Assembly: GCF_031198435.1 (NCBI RefSeq)
Contig: NZ_CP133548.1
Span: 1,986,501 to 2,050,500, forward strand
DNA from: Pleionea litopenaei
GTDB taxonomy: Bacteria > Pseudomonadota > Gammaproteobacteria > Enterobacterales > Kangiellaceae
Length of the DNA: 64,000 bases
Direction: 5' to 3'
This document shows positions 62,825 to 64,000 of this stretch, piece by piece; position 1 is the stretch's first letter, and each line of letters starts with the position of its first letter. The position numbers and the translations under genes were made by a program. Under the pieces are notes generated by a model. That model made no database searches. It was not told where the DNA came from and saw nothing but the letters and a program-made list of their open reading frames with translations.

Positions 62825-63852
62825 TAGAGCACTCCACGCTTTTTCTGGTCTCGCTCAATTGACTCAAACAGAGCTTGAAAATTACCTTCGCCAAAACCTT
62901 GGTTGTTCTGACGTTGAATAATTTCAATAAAGATCGGCCCAAAAAGATTTTTGGTGAAAATCTGTAATAAATAGGAATTTTCATCGCCATCGACGAGCAC
63001 TTGATGATCTTTAATCCGTTGATGATCTTCTGTCACATTCGGTACGCGGTCGAACACAGTTTCGTAATAATCATCATGAATATCGAGGGTGTCAATGACA
63101 CTATGATCGAGCTTGTCTAACGACGATAAAATATCCGCCGTTTCAAATGCAATGTGTTGTACACCTGGGCCATTGTATTCACGTAAATATTCATCGATTT
63201 GATTTCGCTCATCGCCTTTGCCTTCATTAATTGGAATACAAAAGCTACCGTCCGGAGAACGCAATGCATAAGACAGTAAAGCGGTTTCTTTCCCTTTAAT
63301 ATCAAAATAACGAACTTCACTAAAGCCAAAAATATTTTTATAAAAATCCGCCCAGTGAGTCATGGTGCCTTTTTTAACATTATTGGTTAAATGATCAATT
63401 CTTAGAAAGCCTTTATTTTCAGCAATTTTAGGCGTCTCTACTGCAATAAAGTCATTTTCATAAATAGAGCCCTTCTCGCCAAATTGATCGATAAAATAAA
63501 TCAAGCTATCTCCGATGCCATAAATCGCTGGATAGGGTAAGTCTTTGTCGGTCGCTTCTGTCGCGCCCCGCTCGATCGCAATCGCCAATGCTTGTTGCGC
63601 ATTATCGACCCGCCAACCCATGGAAGTAATGGCAGGGCCATGTTGTTTTGCAAACTCAGCCGAGAAGCCTTGACGCTCTTGGTTGAGTAAGAAATGAATA
63701 TCATTCTGGTTGTAATAGATAATATCTTTGTCTTTAAAACGCTTTAGTTTTGAAAACCCAAAGGCATCAAACACTTGGTCCATAAACTCTGCGCTTGGGC
63801 TCGCAAACTCGGTAAACTCTATGCCTCTCAAACCTAAGTAATTATCTGTCAT
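62824..63852 (-). CDS. hppD: 4-hydroxyphenylpyruvate dioxygenase (342 aa)
   Basis: HppD converts 4-hydroxyphenylpyruvate to homogentisate, the committing step of tyrosine degradation. The two VOC-like halves carry the iron ligands: His in FLRIDHLTNNV, His in GPGVQHIAFET and Glu in FGPIFIEIIQRQ. Length is typical of the bacterial enzyme. It is the first gene of the operon with the VOC protein and phhA. The 148 bp upstream to the window end hold no gene, and I found no clear TyrR-type box there. Confidence 0.95.
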   Translation of the reverse strand: MTDNYLGLRGIEFTEFASPSAEFMDQVFDAFGFSKLKRFKDKDIIYYNQNDIHFLLNQERQGFSAEFAKQHGPAITSMGWRVDNAQQALAIAIERGATEATDKDLPYPAIYGIGDSLIYFIDQFGEKGSIYENDFIAVETPKIAENKGFLRIDHLTNNVKKGTMTHWADFYKNIFGFSEVRYFDIKGKETALLSYALRSPDGSFCIPINEGKGDERNQIDEYLREYNGPGVQHIAFETADILSSLDKLDHSVIDTLDIHDDYYETVFDRVPNVTEDHQRIKDHQVLVDGDENSYLLQIFTKNLFGPIFIEIIQRQNNQGFGEGNFQALFESIERDQKKRGVL

Positions 63853-64000
63853 TTCGTTGTCCTCGTATTAACACCCTGATCACACGACGCTTTCAAAACA
63901 AAACTAGCTCGGCAAGTGCAGTCGCTTCTAGGGCCAAAGTCTTTGTAATGCAGCAAAATTAAAGGGACTTGAGTTCGGTAATATTGATCTGGATCAAGCG

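Noticed and set aside
63853-64000. TyrR/PhhR-type operator upstream of hppD
   Set aside because: The region contains TGTAATGCAGCAAAATTA, but it does not fit the TGTAAA-N6-TTTACA consensus.

Overview
The window looks like the chromosome of a marine-type gammaproteobacterium of roughly 40-45 % GC. The order nudF-yqiB-cpdA-parE divergent from tolC, the S10-spc-alpha ribosomal operons, a second EF-G and a phenylalanine/tyrosine degradation cluster are all gammaproteobacterial. A Kangiella/Oceanospirillales-like host is a guess; no 16S gene is present.

Region 1 (about 365-14673) is a complete sedentary chromosomal integron. Its integrase gene intI lies on the + strand at the right end, preceded by a candidate promoter and attI. 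About 20 gene cassettes run leftward on the - strand, each followed by an attC-like site of the form TAACGCC...GTTA. Most cassettes encode small secreted, lipoprotein, membrane or unknown proteins. At least two look like immunity proteins without toxins (CdiI_3-like and SMI1/KNR4-like). Three insertion sequences have hit the array. An IS481-family element splits intI. An IS3-family element splits one cassette gene. An IS110/IS1111-family element sits in an attC core site, and its 3' non-coding end (candidate bridge RNA) contains GGCGTTAG, the attC core. Both split genes can be rejoined exactly by removing the element and one copy of its target duplication. Diverged copies of the 3' end of a Spy-like gene flank the integron on both sides.

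Region 2 (14.9-25.6 kb) holds small envelope and hypothetical genes (Spy/CpxP-like, zinc-ribbon membrane protein, a YidD paralogue with a Cys-rich tail), an HDOD protein, topoisomerase IV (parC, parE), cpdA, a DUF1249 gene and nudF. Region 3 (25-32.5 kb) holds a PCMT-like gene, tolC, waaA, ratA-rnfH, smpB with a LysM lipoprotein, and a DUF1338 gene.

Region 4 (32.5-46.5 kb) is the S10-spc-alpha cluster on the - strand, from rpsJ to rplQ, including secY, rpmJ and rpoA. Candidate promoters precede rpsJ, rplN and rpsM, and the S10 leader carries an attenuator-like hairpin. Region 5 (46.7-64 kb) holds an EF-G2 gene, an AEC transporter, trhO, a four-gene adaptor/ABC/permease export operon, a membrane-anchored receiver protein, a frameshifted DUF1963-like gene, a TerB-like protein, and the hppD-VOC-phhA operon for phenylalanine and tyrosine breakdown. 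No tRNA, rRNA or CRISPR array was recognised.
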